The notes: generated by a model not told the origin, from the letters alone. Positions 25,420 through 34,877 are shown, counted from the stretch's first letter. The stretch: DNA of 64,000 bases from Eutrophobius brisbanensis (GCA_038131795.1 JAYPQE010000003.1:62001-126000), one strand, 5' to 3'. Made by a program: numbers and translations.

Positions 25420-26951
25420 TGTCATCAACAACACAAGTCATGAAAGAACAAAATCAGGTGGAGACAATCGGTCATTATATCAATGGACAATATGTCCATG
25501 ACACGGTCCGATCTGGAGATGTTTATAACCCTGCTACGGGACAGGTCATCAAGCAGGTTGTCTTTGCCGATGCCGAGCAGGTGGATGCCGCAATTATTGC
25601 CGCCGAGCGGGCATTTAAAGATTGGCGCCGTACTTCTCCCATTTCCCGGGCCCGGGTGATGTTTCGATTCAAGGAACTGCTTGAAAAGCATGCCGAAGAG
25701 ATTGTAAACCTGACCGTACAGGAGCACGGTAAAGTTCTGGAAGATGCGCGGGGTGAATTTAACCGTGGATTGGAGATTATAGAATATGCCTGTGCCGCCC
25801 CCGAATTATTGAAAGGAGAGCATTCGTTAAATGTGGGTGGTGATATTGATAGCTGGTCTGAGTTTCATCCGCTCGGAATAGTTGCTGGCATAACACCCTT
25901 TAATTTTCCTGTGATGGTACCCATGTGGATGTACCCCATGGCAATAATCTGCGGCAATACATTTATATTAAAACCCTCAGAAAAAGATCCCGGTGCTTCA
26001 ATATACATTGCTGATTTGTTTAAGCAGGCTGGTTTGCCAGATGGCGTCTTTAACGTTGTGAATGGTGACAGTGATACTGTGGAACTGTTGTTAAATGATA
26101 AACGAATTGCTGCCATGAGTTTTGTCGGGTCATCAAATATTGCGGAAATTATTTATACAACTGGGACGCGGAACGGCAAGAGGGTGCAGGCCCTTGGCGG
26201 GGCAAAAAACCATGCCGTGGTTATGCCGGATGCGGATATAGAGAATGTTGTTAAATCGTTAACCGGTGCCGCCTACGGTTCATGCGGTGAGCGTTGTATG
26301 GCAATTTCAGTTGCTGTTTGTGTGGGCAGTGAAACAGCAGATAAGGTAGTTGCAGGTTTAAAGAATGAGATTAAGCAATTCAAGATTGGTAACGGTATGC
26401 AACCGGGGTTGGATCTGGGGCCCTTAATTTCCAGCGAGCATAAAAACAAAATACTGGCCTATATCGAATCAGGAATAGAGCAGGGCGCAGAGCTTGTTGT
26501 TGATGGACGCAATATATCCATCGCCAGGCACGAACAGGGATTTTTCCTGGGGGGGTGTCTGTTTGATAATGTGCAACCAAAAATGAAAATCTGTGCGGAA
26601 GAGATATTTGGTCCGGTATTATGTGTAGTGCGGACCGATACTCTGGATGAGGCAATGAGTATCATTGAGCAAAATCCATATGGAAACGGCACATGTATTT
26701 TTACCCATGATGGCGGAACGGCAAAATATTTTTCAGAAAACATAAATGTTGGTATGGTGGGTATAAATGTCCCCTTACCGGTGCCGGTTGCGTATCATAG
26801 TTTTGGGGGTTGGAAGCGATCATTGTTTGGGGATCTGAGTATTTATGGCCCTGATGCAATTAGATTCTACACCAGGAGAAAAACCATGTCACAAAGGTGG
26901 CCAACCGGGACATTAGAACGGGCACAATTTTCATTTCCAAGTAATAAATAA
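25419..26951 (+). CDS. mmsA: CoA-acylating (methyl)malonate-semialdehyde dehydrogenase
   Basis: 510 residues of the aldehyde dehydrogenase superfamily, MmsA branch: it oxidises malonate or methylmalonate semialdehyde with NAD and CoA to acetyl- or propionyl-CoA. The catalytic Cys is Cys293 in GSCGERCMAIS, the GERCMA signature of the acylating branch. PFNFPVMVPMWMYP (160-173) and LKPSEKDPG (184-192) are cofactor-site segments. The start shares its A with the upstream stop (TAATG); an in-frame ATG 21 bp later is also possible. Acts directly after the aminotransferase, turning its product into acyl-CoA. Confidence 0.9.
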   Translation: MSSTTQVMKEQNQVETIGHYINGQYVHDTVRSGDVYNPATGQVIKQVVFADAEQVDAAIIAAERAFKDWRRTSPISRARVMFRFKELLEKHAEEIVNLTVQEHGKVLEDARGEFNRGLEIIEYACAAPELLKGEHSLNVGGDIDSWSEFHPLGIVAGITPFNFPVMVPMWMYPMAIICGNTFILKPSEKDPGASIYIADLFKQAGLPDGVFNVVNGDSDTVELLLNDKRIAAMSFVGSSNIAEIIYTTGTRNGKRVQALGGAKNHAVVMPDADIENVVKSLTGAAYGSCGERCMAISVAVCVGSETADKVVAGLKNEIKQFKIGNGMQPGLDLGPLISSEHKNKILAYIESGIEQGAELVVDGRNISIARHEQGFFLGGCLFDNVQPKMKICAEEIFGPVLCVVRTDTLDEAMSIIEQNPYGNGTCIFTHDGGTAKYFSENINVGMVGINVPLPVPVAYHSFGGWKRSLFGDLSIYGPDAIRFYTRRKTMSQRWPTGTLERAQFSFPSNK

Positions 26952-26992
26952 TAAATACTATCTGGATAGTTTATTAAAAGATTAAAACAAAA

Positions 26993-27127
26993 ATGATTGC
27001 AGGATTACCAATTGAAGCCTGGCTGCTATTGATCTTGTCTGTGGGCGTACCCCTGGCCATTGAATTAAAGTTTTTCTTTACCCACCGCAATGAAAAGCCG
27101 AAAGAACCCGGGAAGTCAGATAAATAA
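26993..27127 (+). CDS. Small membrane protein, probable symporter accessory subunit
   Basis: 44 residues, MIAGLPIEAWLLLILSVGVP then ELKFFFTHRNEKPKEPGKSDK. It has a single membrane helix (about 8-24) with a short charged cytoplasmic tail. Its stop overlaps the start of the SSS symporter by one base (TAATG), so translation of the two is coupled. Tiny one-helix proteins directly before or after SSS symporters are a recurring arrangement (compare YhdT with PanF), where they are thought to assist the transporter. The context and length are strong; direct function is inferred. Confidence 0.7.
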   Translation: MIAGLPIEAWLLLILSVGVPLAIELKFFFTHRNEKPKEPGKSDK

Positions 27128-28620
27128 TGGCGTCAGCGACGATCATCGGCGTATTAATTGCTTATCTGGTCATCCTTTTGTTTATAGGATACTGGGGGGG
27201 CAAGGAGTCCAGGGATGTAGAAGGGTATTATGTTGCCCATAAACGCCTACCCGCATGGGTTATTGCCTTCAGTACCAATACCACGGGTGAGAGCGCCTGG
27301 TTAATTCTGGGTCTGACAGGGATGGGGTATCTAATCGGTGCCCATGCATTTTGGGTTATATTAGGGGAGGTATTGGGCGTCACCCTGGCCTGGGTCCTGG
27401 TGGCCAGACCGTTCAAGGAATATACCGACCGGTTTAATGCAATCACCGTCCCGGATTACCTTGAAAACAGATTTCATGACCGTAGTCATACCCTGCGCAT
27501 ACTCAGCGCCTTAATTATATTTAGTATGGCGGCATTTTATATCGCAGCACAGGTGACGGCTTCCGGAAAGGCATTTGAATCATTTGTTGGTACCAGTTAT
27601 GAAATGGGGGCCATCATAGGTGCGGCTATTATTCTGTACTATACCACTGTGGGCGGGTTTAAAGCGGTTGCCTACAGTGATTTATTACAGGGAGTATTAA
27701 TGGTGGGCTGCCTGTTTATTCTCCCCATTGTGGGCATTACTGCAGCGGGTGGATGGACTGAAATGATGTCGGGGTTAAATTCAATTGATCCATCTTTATT
27801 AAGACCCATGGGTGAACATGGCATGAGTGGTTTGGGAATCGCCAGTGCACTGGGATTTATTGCCATAGGCTTTGCCTTTCTGGGATCTCCGCAATTACTC
27901 ATACGTTTTATCTCGGCAAAAAGCACAGACAGTATTACCAATGGCAGTATTATTTCAGTTGTCTGCGCGATTATATTTGATATTGGCGCAATCTTTTCCG
28001 GTATGGCGGGGCGTGTTCTGTTTCCAATGTTGGATGATCCGGAGACTATATATCCCATAATGAGCGCTGAGTTATTTCCGGCGGCCTTTACCGGGATATT
28101 TCTCGTGGTTGTCCTGGCCGCGATTATGTCTACAGCGGATTCGTTATTAATCCTGGCATCTTCGGCGGTTGTTCGAGATGTGATACAAAAGGTCTTTACA
28201 CCTCCCTGGAGTGAAAATACCTTCTCCCATTGGGGCAAAGGCGTGACAGTAATACTGGGTCTAATCGCTTTGGCCCTGGCATTACCTGAAGTCAGGGTAA
28301 TCTTCTGGTTTGTATTGTTTGCCTGGTCGGGACTGGCGTGTTTTACCCCGGTGGTCCTATGTTCGTTATTCTGGAAAGGAACGACCCTGGCGGGGGCCAT
28401 AGCGGGCCTGGTTGCTGGGTTTGGTACAACTGTATTATGGGTGCTGGTATTTAAGGAACGGTTTTATGATCTGTATGAAATGATCCCAGGTTTTGCAATG
28501 GGCTTTTTAGCCACAATCCTTGTCAGCATTTTTACCACTAAACCACCGGGTGTCGATGAAGAATTCGAATCAGTCCATAGTGCGGTGGGAACGCCTTTTA
28601 AAAGACCTAAGCGGGATTAA
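27127..28620 (+). CDS. Sodium:solute symporter (SSS family, PutP-like)
   Basis: 497 residues, about 13 hydrophobic helices, LeuT-like fold. Family marks are GYYVAHKRLPAWVIAFSTNTTGESAW (32-57 region), the AYSDLLQG segment and MSTADSLL. It uses the Na+ gradient to import an amino acid, carboxylate or similar solute. As last gene of the aminotransferase-mmsA operon it most likely brings in the amino acid they degrade, possibly beta-alanine. PutP resemblance is general and does not prove proline as substrate. Confidence 0.88.
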   Translation: MASATIIGVLIAYLVILLFIGYWGGKESRDVEGYYVAHKRLPAWVIAFSTNTTGESAWLILGLTGMGYLIGAHAFWVILGEVLGVTLAWVLVARPFKEYTDRFNAITVPDYLENRFHDRSHTLRILSALIIFSMAAFYIAAQVTASGKAFESFVGTSYEMGAIIGAAIILYYTTVGGFKAVAYSDLLQGVLMVGCLFILPIVGITAAGGWTEMMSGLNSIDPSLLRPMGEHGMSGLGIASALGFIAIGFAFLGSPQLLIRFISAKSTDSITNGSIISVVCAIIFDIGAIFSGMAGRVLFPMLDDPETIYPIMSAELFPAAFTGIFLVVVLAAIMSTADSLLILASSAVVRDVIQKVFTPPWSENTFSHWGKGVTVILGLIALALALPEVRVIFWFVLFAWSGLACFTPVVLCSLFWKGTTLAGAIAGLVAGFGTTVLWVLVFKERFYDLYEMIPGFAMGFLATILVSIFTTKPPGVDEEFESVHSAVGTPFKRPKRD

Positions 28621-28934
28621 TTCCAGATTTCCATTCCAGATAATATGGGTGATAAATATATTTCCAGACTGATGTGACAAACTACTGTGTGGTTACTTTA
28701 CATATCCCGGTTAATTCTCGGTCTTCCTTAACAACGCTACCAGTTCCATGTATTGTTTATAGAGGATTGTTAATCTGATTAATTGTTGTTTTCGGGTATT
28801 AATCATTTCTTCCCGTTGTCTGCGGTATTCAGAAAAAAGCATTTGCGAACCATTATAGGTAATGACAGGATCTGGATTGCGTCTTGAAATACTCTGAATT
28901 TTATTGGTACGTACTGTGAAGAGAACATTATAAA
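28621..28934. other. Intergenic region with a doubtful small antisense ORF
   Basis: 314 bp without a sure gene. On the minus strand 28711-28842 encodes 43 residues (MLFSEYRRQREEMI..., ending LLRKTEN) with a charged, helix-like composition. The same frame stays open further upstream without a good start codon. It may be a remnant or chance. No terminator for the symporter operon was seen. Confidence 0.3.
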
Positions 28935-29999
28935 TTGAAAAAAAATAAGAAAATATTTTTGTTTGTTGTTTCTTTTATATGCGTTTCCCTGGTGACGGTT
29001 ATCGTAATTCGGGCAACGGGTATTCGGAATAACAACTCGATTGATAATGTTTTAGCTTATTATAGAGGAAACAGCATACGGTTTATCGTGCCCTCCTCCC
29101 CGGGCGGTGGCTTTGATGAATATACTCGAATGCTTGTGCCTTATCTGGAAAAATACTCCGGTGCCTCAATTAAGGTGGTAAACAGGCCAGGGGCCGGCGG
29201 CATGCTTGCAGCAAATGAATTATTCCTGTCACCAAAAAATGGTTTAACCATAGGCATGATGAATGGCCTGGCGATGGTGACAAACCGCCTGGTTGGGATT
29301 GAGGGGGCAAACTATGTCATCGAGGAATTTGAGTATCTTGGCAGGGTGGTGGATGACCGGCGGGTACTGAGTATAGAAAACAATAATGAAATAAAGTCAA
29401 TTGATGATGTGTGGGATTCCGATGAAGTCATTAAATTAGGCGCGACGGGCCTGGGCGGAAGTTCCTATGTTGATGGTGTTATCAGTAAAGAGGCATTTGG
29501 TATGAATACCCAGATTGTCCATGGCTTTGACAGTTCTTCTGGAGTACGCCAATCCATGTTACGTGGCAATATTGATGGTGCCTGGGGGTCATATGGAAGC
29601 GCAGAAGACGGTTTTGAGTCAGGGTTGGAAAGGATAATCCTGCAAAGCGGTAGAACGCGTTCTGAAGAAATACCAGATGTTCCTGCGATATTCGAATTTA
29701 TCGATCGAACTTCTGATCCAGTCTATACCGAGAGAATTCTATCTGCATGGGACGCATTGATTTCGGTGGGTCGTCCTGTTGCAACTGCACCTGGGACTTC
29801 TGCCGAACAGGTCAATTTTCTTCGGGATGTATTTGCAAAGGCCATGCATGATCCGGAATTTATTCAAAGGGCCGCACAGGCGGGCAGAGAAATAAACTAC
29901 GCAAGTGGTGAAGAAATGCTGAATTTTGTGATCACGGCAACTCAAATGGACCCGGATATAGAAGCTATATTTGTTAAGGCGGTGAGGGGGGAGCTCTAA
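28935..29999 (+). CDS. TctC/Bug-type solute-binding protein of a tripartite tricarboxylate-type transporter
   Basis: 354 residues from a TTG (no ATG is available in frame after the last stop). An N-terminal hydrophobic segment (7-27) is a signal peptide or anchor. The family hallmarks are IRFIVPSSPGGGFDEYTRMLVPYLEKY, then VVNRPGAGGMLAANELF (about 78-96) and GVRQSMLRGNIDGAWGS. Such proteins bind carboxylates or amino acids in the periplasm for the TctAB membrane pair, which is not present in this window. Many Bug proteins are orphans, so this is not necessarily damage. The ligand is unknown. Confidence 0.85.
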   Translation: MKKNKKIFLFVVSFICVSLVTVIVIRATGIRNNNSIDNVLAYYRGNSIRFIVPSSPGGGFDEYTRMLVPYLEKYSGASIKVVNRPGAGGMLAANELFLSPKNGLTIGMMNGLAMVTNRLVGIEGANYVIEEFEYLGRVVDDRRVLSIENNNEIKSIDDVWDSDEVIKLGATGLGGSSYVDGVISKEAFGMNTQIVHGFDSSSGVRQSMLRGNIDGAWGSYGSAEDGFESGLERIILQSGRTRSEEIPDVPAIFEFIDRTSDPVYTERILSAWDALISVGRPVATAPGTSAEQVNFLRDVFAKAMHDPEFIQRAAQAGREINYASGEEMLNFVITATQMDPDIEAIFVKAVRGEL

Positions 30000-30048
30000 T
30001 ATTCTTTGAGAAATGACAATAATTCTCTTTGCCGCCGACTAAAAGATC

Positions 30049-30841
30049 ATGTGGAACAAAAACGAAAGATATTTAAGAAAAAAATTATTAAAAGCTACAA
30101 TTAGAGATATTACTTTTAACATTGGTCAGGCGTTACTTCCGGTTCGCCTGGATAATACTTGTGCTATAGAAAAACACCGCCGGCCAGACTGCGGATCCGT
30201 GTTGGTGAACCAAGACGTGAACGTTACCTGGGTAATGGCAAAAAGCTATGTAACCTTCTACTGTCTCATATCAATAAACAACGGCCCATAGGTGAATTTA
30301 ATAAGATCCTTGACTGGGGATGTGGGTGCGGAAGGGTTACCCGGCATATGTTATGCCATGTTGATGCGAACAGGATTTACGGTTGTGATATTGATGCAGA
30401 GGCCATTTCATGGATGAATAGAAATTTTCCACAAACATCGTTTTCCGCGATTAAACCCTATCCCCCACACCCTATGAGGATAATTTTTTTGATCTTATTT
30501 ATGGAATATTGGTATTAACTCACCTGGATGAAGAACTGCAGTTCAAACGGTTGGATGAATTAAAACGGATTTGTAGTCCAGATGGCATGGTAGCAGTTTC
30601 CGTGCACGGCGGAATATCAAGAAAACGCCCGGAATTACAGGACAGGCTCAGGGAAAAGGGATTTGCAGATATGAAGGGAAATAAAACGTTTTTATTCAGT
30701 CAGCTTGAAGACAAGGATTATTATCGGGAGACAAAACACACCAGGGAGTATGTCCTGCGTGAATGGTCAAGGTATTTCAAGGTTATTGATTTTATTGAAC
30801 AGGGACTCGGTCGCCAGGATTTAATTATTTTGCGTCCATAA
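30049..30841 (+). pseudogene. Class I SAM-dependent methyltransferase, two single-base deletions
   Basis: About 264 residues when read across frames. It begins at ATG 30049 (MWNKNERYLRK). One base is missing in the A run at 30170-30174, after which PPARLRIRVGEP and the SAM-binding ILDWGCGCGRVTRH follow. A second base is missing near 30472, where relatives would read PYEDNFFDLIYGILVLTHLDEELQ. The C-terminal part is intact to 30841. Repaired, it is a full methyltransferase of a common gammaproteobacterial type, substrate unknown. As given it makes only fragments. Either inactivated recently or affected by sequencing indels. Confidence 0.75.
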
Positions 30842-30905
30842 AATAACCCCAGGAAGAAAATATAGGGTATTAATCTTCATGTGTTTTTTCTGTTAACATA
30901 CAGCT

Positions 30906-30941
30906 CCGTCACAGGGCTTTAATGAACCATCACTGTGACGG
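30906..30941. terminator. Inverted repeat after the TonB receptor gene
   Basis: CCGTCACAG (30906-30914) and its complement CTGTGACGG (30933-30941) form a 9-bp stem with an 18-nt loop, 18 bp past the TonB receptor stop. No T run follows, so its role as terminator or RNA stabiliser is uncertain. Confidence 0.4.
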
Positions 30942-30958
30942 GGTCGATATATAAAGAT

Positions 30959-33082
30959 TTAAAATAACGCCCTGAGCCCGATGATACCCGACCGTCCGGG
31001 CAATGGTGCAATGTCCTTGACCACCGAGGTGTGACGCCTGGCCTCCTCGTTGAGTAAATTCGTACCCCTGGCAAACAGGGTAAATGACGTATTTTCAATA
31101 TCGAAATAATAGGCGATATGCAGGTTCAACATGTTATAGCCTGGCGTTGCCTCTTCCAGTGTCGCTGTGTCGTCCTGTTCAGCGGTATGGACCAGGTCCA
31201 GGTTCAGGTCCCAGGGACCTTTTCGGTAATCCAGGCCGGCACCAATACGCCAGGGTGAGATCCGCGGCAGGTTACCACCCCCGTCTTTCAACTCGGCATC
31301 GACATAATCTGTCCAGGCCCGAAGGTCCAGGGTCCCATTATCGGTATTGAACAGGTTGAGGGTACCTTCCAGTTCAAAACCCTTGAATTCCGCATCATTC
31401 TGGTTATGAAACAGCAACAATGGTTCTTCGTCTTCATCCGGGTCCAGGATCTCCGATACATCGCCACTGAAATCTTCTTCTACCCGGTCAGCAAACCCAT
31501 CATTGTTAAGGTCCTGTTCCTGCAAGTAAATGAAGTCGTCAATCAGATTGAAGAACAGGTTGACCTTGAACTTAAAGTTACCTTCATTTTTGTGCCAGTG
31601 TAGGTCAATGTTGGTGGAAGATTCATCTCCCAGTGCAGTATTGCCAACCTCGAAGGAATTGGTGGCCGCGTGGGGTCCGTTGGAAAACAGTTCCTCGATG
31701 GCAGGTCCCCGTTGGCTATACCCTACGGACAGTCCCAGTTCATAGCCGTCACCATAGTCATAACTGGCACCGCCACCAACACTGAATAGGCCATGACTGG
31801 CGGTGTCGCCGGTTATGCTTTCGCTGTCCTGGTCCTCATAACGGATACCCAGGTCCACATGCCACTGGTCAAAGTCGGCCTTTTCCACCAGGAATAAGGC
31901 AATGGCCTCCTGTTCTGCTGGCGGCAGGAAGGCCTCTTCACCCACGGCTGAAAAGTCCCGGCTATTAATCTGGATTCCTAGGGCACCGTCCCAATCCCCG
32001 TTGCCAATAGGGTTATGAATGATTTCAATACGGCCCTCCAATTCTTCATTACTGAAGGCCGTCCCAATCTCGCCAGAAGGCTCAATCTCTACATGCTCGT
32101 AGTCATTGTAGCCCCAGCGGGTCTTGATCTCGCGGATACCGTTGAATGGGGCTAATAGTGAAGCAGAAAAGTCATATCGGATCTGTTCCATATCGATGGA
32201 TACACCACCATCTTCTTCCTCGTGATCCTCTTCATCTTCCTCTTCATGGTGGCCATGACCGGGTATGCCGTAAACGGAGTTCAGTCCGCTAATGGAAAAG
32301 CCGATACTGCCGGTATCATTCATATACGCTAGTCCGCCGCTCACACTTTTCGTGTCGGTACTGGAATTTTCCAGGATCCCTTCTACCTCTTCCTCCTCTT
32401 CATCATCATCATGGTGTTCTTCCTCTTCGCCGTGATGGGCATCGGCATACCCGGGGATGTCGTAGTCTTTGGTGTCCCGTTTCATGCCGCTGAGGTGCAG
32501 GGCAAAACCACCAGACCCGCCGTTAAATTCCCCTGAACCGGTGAACCCTTCATTGACCGTTTCGTACTGGATGACGGCACCCGCTTCAACACCATCTGGC
32601 ATGTCCCTGGGGATTTTGTTGCTCACCACATTCACCAGGCCGCCACTGGCACCGCTGCCATAGAGCAGGGTGGCCGGGCCTCGCAAAATCTCGATCTGTT
32701 CGGCAAATACCGGCTCAGTCGTGACCGCATGGTCATTACTGATGGTGGAGGCATCCATGCTGCTGATACTATTTTCCAGTACCTTGACTCTTCCCCCACC
32801 CATACCGCGGATCACCGGCCGGCCGACACCGGCACCAAAATCACTTGATGTCACGCCCAGTTCTCCCGATACCGTTTCACCAATTGACTGAATACTTTTT
32901 CTTTTCAAGTCTTCATTATCAAGAACTTGCGTAGGCTGGATGACATGATCATCGACATTACCCAAAGGATCTGCAGTTACAATTATTTCTTCTAATTCCA
33001 TTTGTTGTGCGCCTACCATTAATGATGTTATGGCTAACGCAATACTCAACACGCTGATATAGCCAATCTTAAAATCGTTCAT
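30959..33082 (-). CDS. TonB-dependent outer-membrane receptor, ZnuD-like (zinc)
   Basis: 707 residues. Signal peptide 1-25 (...VGAQQ), TonB box EEIIVTA (31-37), plug domain about 50-160 (RPVIRGMGGGRVKVLENS, GPATLLYGSGASGG), then a beta-barrel ending in an aromatic Phe. Two loops are packed with His and acidic residues (about 216-233 and 276-291), as in the zinc receptor ZnuD of Neisseria. It draws a metal, most likely zinc, across the outer membrane using TonB energy. A small His/Cys protein gene precedes it. Ribosome site AGGGAG. No Zur box could be identified by eye. Confidence 0.85.
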   Translation of the reverse strand: MNDFKIGYISVLSIALAITSLMVGAQQMELEEIIVTADPLGNVDDHVIQPTQVLDNEDLKRKSIQSIGETVSGELGVTSSDFGAGVGRPVIRGMGGGRVKVLENSISSMDASTISNDHAVTTEPVFAEQIEILRGPATLLYGSGASGGLVNVVSNKIPRDMPDGVEAGAVIQYETVNEGFTGSGEFNGGSGGFALHLSGMKRDTKDYDIPGYADAHHGEEEEHHDDDEEEEEVEGILENSSTDTKSVSGGLAYMNDTGSIGFSISGLNSVYGIPGHGHHEEEDEEDHEEEDGGVSIDMEQIRYDFSASLLAPFNGIREIKTRWGYNDYEHVEIEPSGEIGTAFSNEELEGRIEIIHNPIGNGDWDGALGIQINSRDFSAVGEEAFLPPAEQEAIALFLVEKADFDQWHVDLGIRYEDQDSESITGDTASHGLFSVGGGASYDYGDGYELGLSVGYSQRGPAIEELFSNGPHAATNSFEVGNTALGDESSTNIDLHWHKNEGNFKFKVNLFFNLIDDFIYLQEQDLNNDGFADRVEEDFSGDVSEILDPDEDEEPLLLFHNQNDAEFKGFELEGTLNLFNTDNGTLDLRAWTDYVDAELKDGGGNLPRISPWRIGAGLDYRKGPWDLNLDLVHTAEQDDTATLEEATPGYNMLNLHIAYYFDIENTSFTLFARGTNLLNEEARRHTSVVKDIAPLPGRSGIIGLRALF

Positions 33083-33150
33083 ATTTTTCTCCCTGAAACA
33101 TTTCAGCGCTGCAGGCTGTTGCTGCGGTTAAAAAGCAAAGCTAATGTGTT

Positions 33151-33426
33151 TTAGGAGAAGAAAGGTGGGGCTCTCTGGGAGTAGGGTCCTGGTTGTTGCT
33201 TGAATGGTTTTTCGATACTAAGCCTGTTACAACTTTCGAGCTTATGGTCGAGCTTAGGGATGTCAAGCTTTACAAGGGGGATTCCATTGGAGCTATGAGA
33301 CTGGTTAAGGCAGAGCTGGCAATTAATTTCAGCATCATGGACTGTGGCATGCACAACCAGCGTCAACTGGCCTATAAGCAGGACCAGTGCCAGCAGGATA
33401 ACTCGATTGCGCAGGGCGTTTTTCAT
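33151..33426 (-). CDS. Small exported His/Cys protein upstream of the zinc receptor
   Basis: 91 residues with an N-terminal hydrophobic segment (8-27) and a metal-binding-looking patch: HATVHDAEINCQLCLNQSH (about 26-44), containing three His and a CxxC. Similar short proteins are found next to zinc-uptake genes in proteobacteria, where they are considered periplasmic zinc chaperones. It lies 68 bp upstream of the TonB receptor in the same direction, so the two are probably cotranscribed. A second half rich in Lys and Pro has no recognised motif. Assignment rests on context and the patch. Confidence 0.55.
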   Translation of the reverse strand: MKNALRNRVILLALVLLIGQLTLVVHATVHDAEINCQLCLNQSHSSNGIPLVKLDIPKLDHKLESCNRLSIEKPFKQQPGPYSQRAPPFFS

Positions 33427-33578
33427 CTTAAAGTCAAATATGAATAAATCTTCTCATACATATAGACTAGCATAGTTTAAAAATATTCATATAATCTAAA
33501 TCTCGTATTTCAGGTATGGATAATTAACTTTCCTACTAGTAAAAAAAATCTCTAAAACTTTTATTGTGAGGCAGATAA

Positions 33579-34814
33579 ATGAATAAAAGTGCAAAAATTG
33601 TCATCATTGGTGGCGGTGCCGGTGGAATTGCCACAGCATCCAGCCTGTTAAATCGTGATAGCTCCCTGAATATCACCATTATTGAGCCAAGTTCGGTGCA
33701 CTACTATCAACCGGGTTGGACCATGGTAGGCGGAGGAGTATTTAATAAAGAGGTCACCTGCAGGCAAACCTCATCCCTCATCCCTGAAGGTGTTACATGG
33801 ATAAGATCTTTGGTAAAGGAGATATTTCCTGACGAAAACAAAATTCAGCTCGATAGCGGAAATCATGAGAGTTATGACTATTTAATAGTTGCCCCCGGTC
33901 TTAAATTATGTTGGGACAAGGTGGAGGGGTTGAGCGAGACCCTGGGAAAAAATGGTGTGACCTCCAACTACCGGTTCGACCTGGCCCCCTATACCTGGGA
34001 CCTGGTTCAGTCACTGAATTCAGGCAATGCACTGTTTACCCAGCCTCCAATGCCCATTAAATGCGCCGGTGCCCCGCAAAAGGCCATGTACCTTTCCTGT
34101 TCTCACTGGTTGAAGCAAGGTGTACTGGGTAACATAAATGTCAGTTTCCATAACGCCGGTGGAGTGTTGTTTGGGGTGGCAGATTATGTGCCGGCATTAA
34201 TGGACTATGTGAAAAAATATAATGCCCAGTTATGTTTTAATCAAAATTTGACTGCCATAGATGGCGGGGCAAAAAAGGCCTGGTTTGATGTCACCGATAC
34301 CGATGGCAATGTGACCAAAGAAGAGCGCGGGTTCGACATGATCCACGTTTGCCCCCCCCAGTCTGCACCGGACTTTATACGTCAAAGTCCCCTGGCAAAT
34401 GAGGCCGGCTGGGTGGATGTTGATCAGGCAACTTTAAGGCATACCCGTTACGAAAATATCTATAGTCTGGGTGACGCCTGTTCCACACCCAATGCCAAGA
34501 CGGCGGCGGCGGTGAGAACACAGGCCCCCATCGTAGCGAACAATCTCCTGGCTGATATCAATAATTCAAATAGTAAGGCCCATTATACGGGATATGGATC
34601 ATGCCCACTTACTGTAGAGCATGGAAAAATCGTTCTGGCTGAATTTGGCTATGGCGGTAAGCTGCAACCCACTTTCCCCACGTGGGTATTAAATGGTCTT
34701 AAGGCCAGCACACGATCCTGGATCCTGAAAAAGGATATTCTGCCTTTTATCTACTGGAATATTATGTTGAAAGGTAAGGAATGGTTTGTGAAGCCGGAAA
34801 CCGAGTCTAGTTGA
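33579..34814 (+). CDS. sqr: Sulfide:quinone oxidoreductase, type II
   Basis: 411 residues, membrane-associated flavoprotein that oxidises sulfide and reduces quinone. FAD-binding GGGAGGIATA is at 11-20. The redox Cys pair is Cys162 (IKCAGAPQKAMYLS) and Cys342 (GYGSCPLTVEHGK), both in contexts typical of type II SQR, the group that includes mitochondrial SQOR. A C-terminal amphipathic segment (WILKKDILPFIYWNIMLKG) would bind the membrane. No persulfide dioxygenase or rhodanese gene is adjacent, so it may serve detoxification or supplement energy metabolism. A strong terminator follows. Confidence 0.93.
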   Translation: MNKSAKIVIIGGGAGGIATASSLLNRDSSLNITIIEPSSVHYYQPGWTMVGGGVFNKEVTCRQTSSLIPEGVTWIRSLVKEIFPDENKIQLDSGNHESYDYLIVAPGLKLCWDKVEGLSETLGKNGVTSNYRFDLAPYTWDLVQSLNSGNALFTQPPMPIKCAGAPQKAMYLSCSHWLKQGVLGNINVSFHNAGGVLFGVADYVPALMDYVKKYNAQLCFNQNLTAIDGGAKKAWFDVTDTDGNVTKEERGFDMIHVCPPQSAPDFIRQSPLANEAGWVDVDQATLRHTRYENIYSLGDACSTPNAKTAAAVRTQAPIVANNLLADINNSNSKAHYTGYGSCPLTVEHGKIVLAEFGYGGKLQPTFPTWVLNGLKASTRSWILKKDILPFIYWNIMLKGKEWFVKPETESS

Positions 34815-34847
34815 TCAACGATTGGTTGGAGAAGTTTGTGAACATAG

Positions 34848-34871
34848 CCACCGGGAAATAACTCCCGGTGG
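34848..34871 (+). terminator. Intrinsic terminator of sqr
   Basis: A perfect 9-bp GC-rich stem (34848-34856 with 34863-34871) and 6-nt loop, followed by TAATTTT on the plus strand. It ends just before the 3' end of the oppositely oriented ssrA gene. Confidence 0.85.
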
Positions 34872-34877
34872 TAATTT

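Noticed and set aside
27672..28400. 242-residue antisense open frame in the symporter gene
   Set aside because: It mirrors the symporter in the opposite strand; composition and lack of motifs mark it as a shadow.
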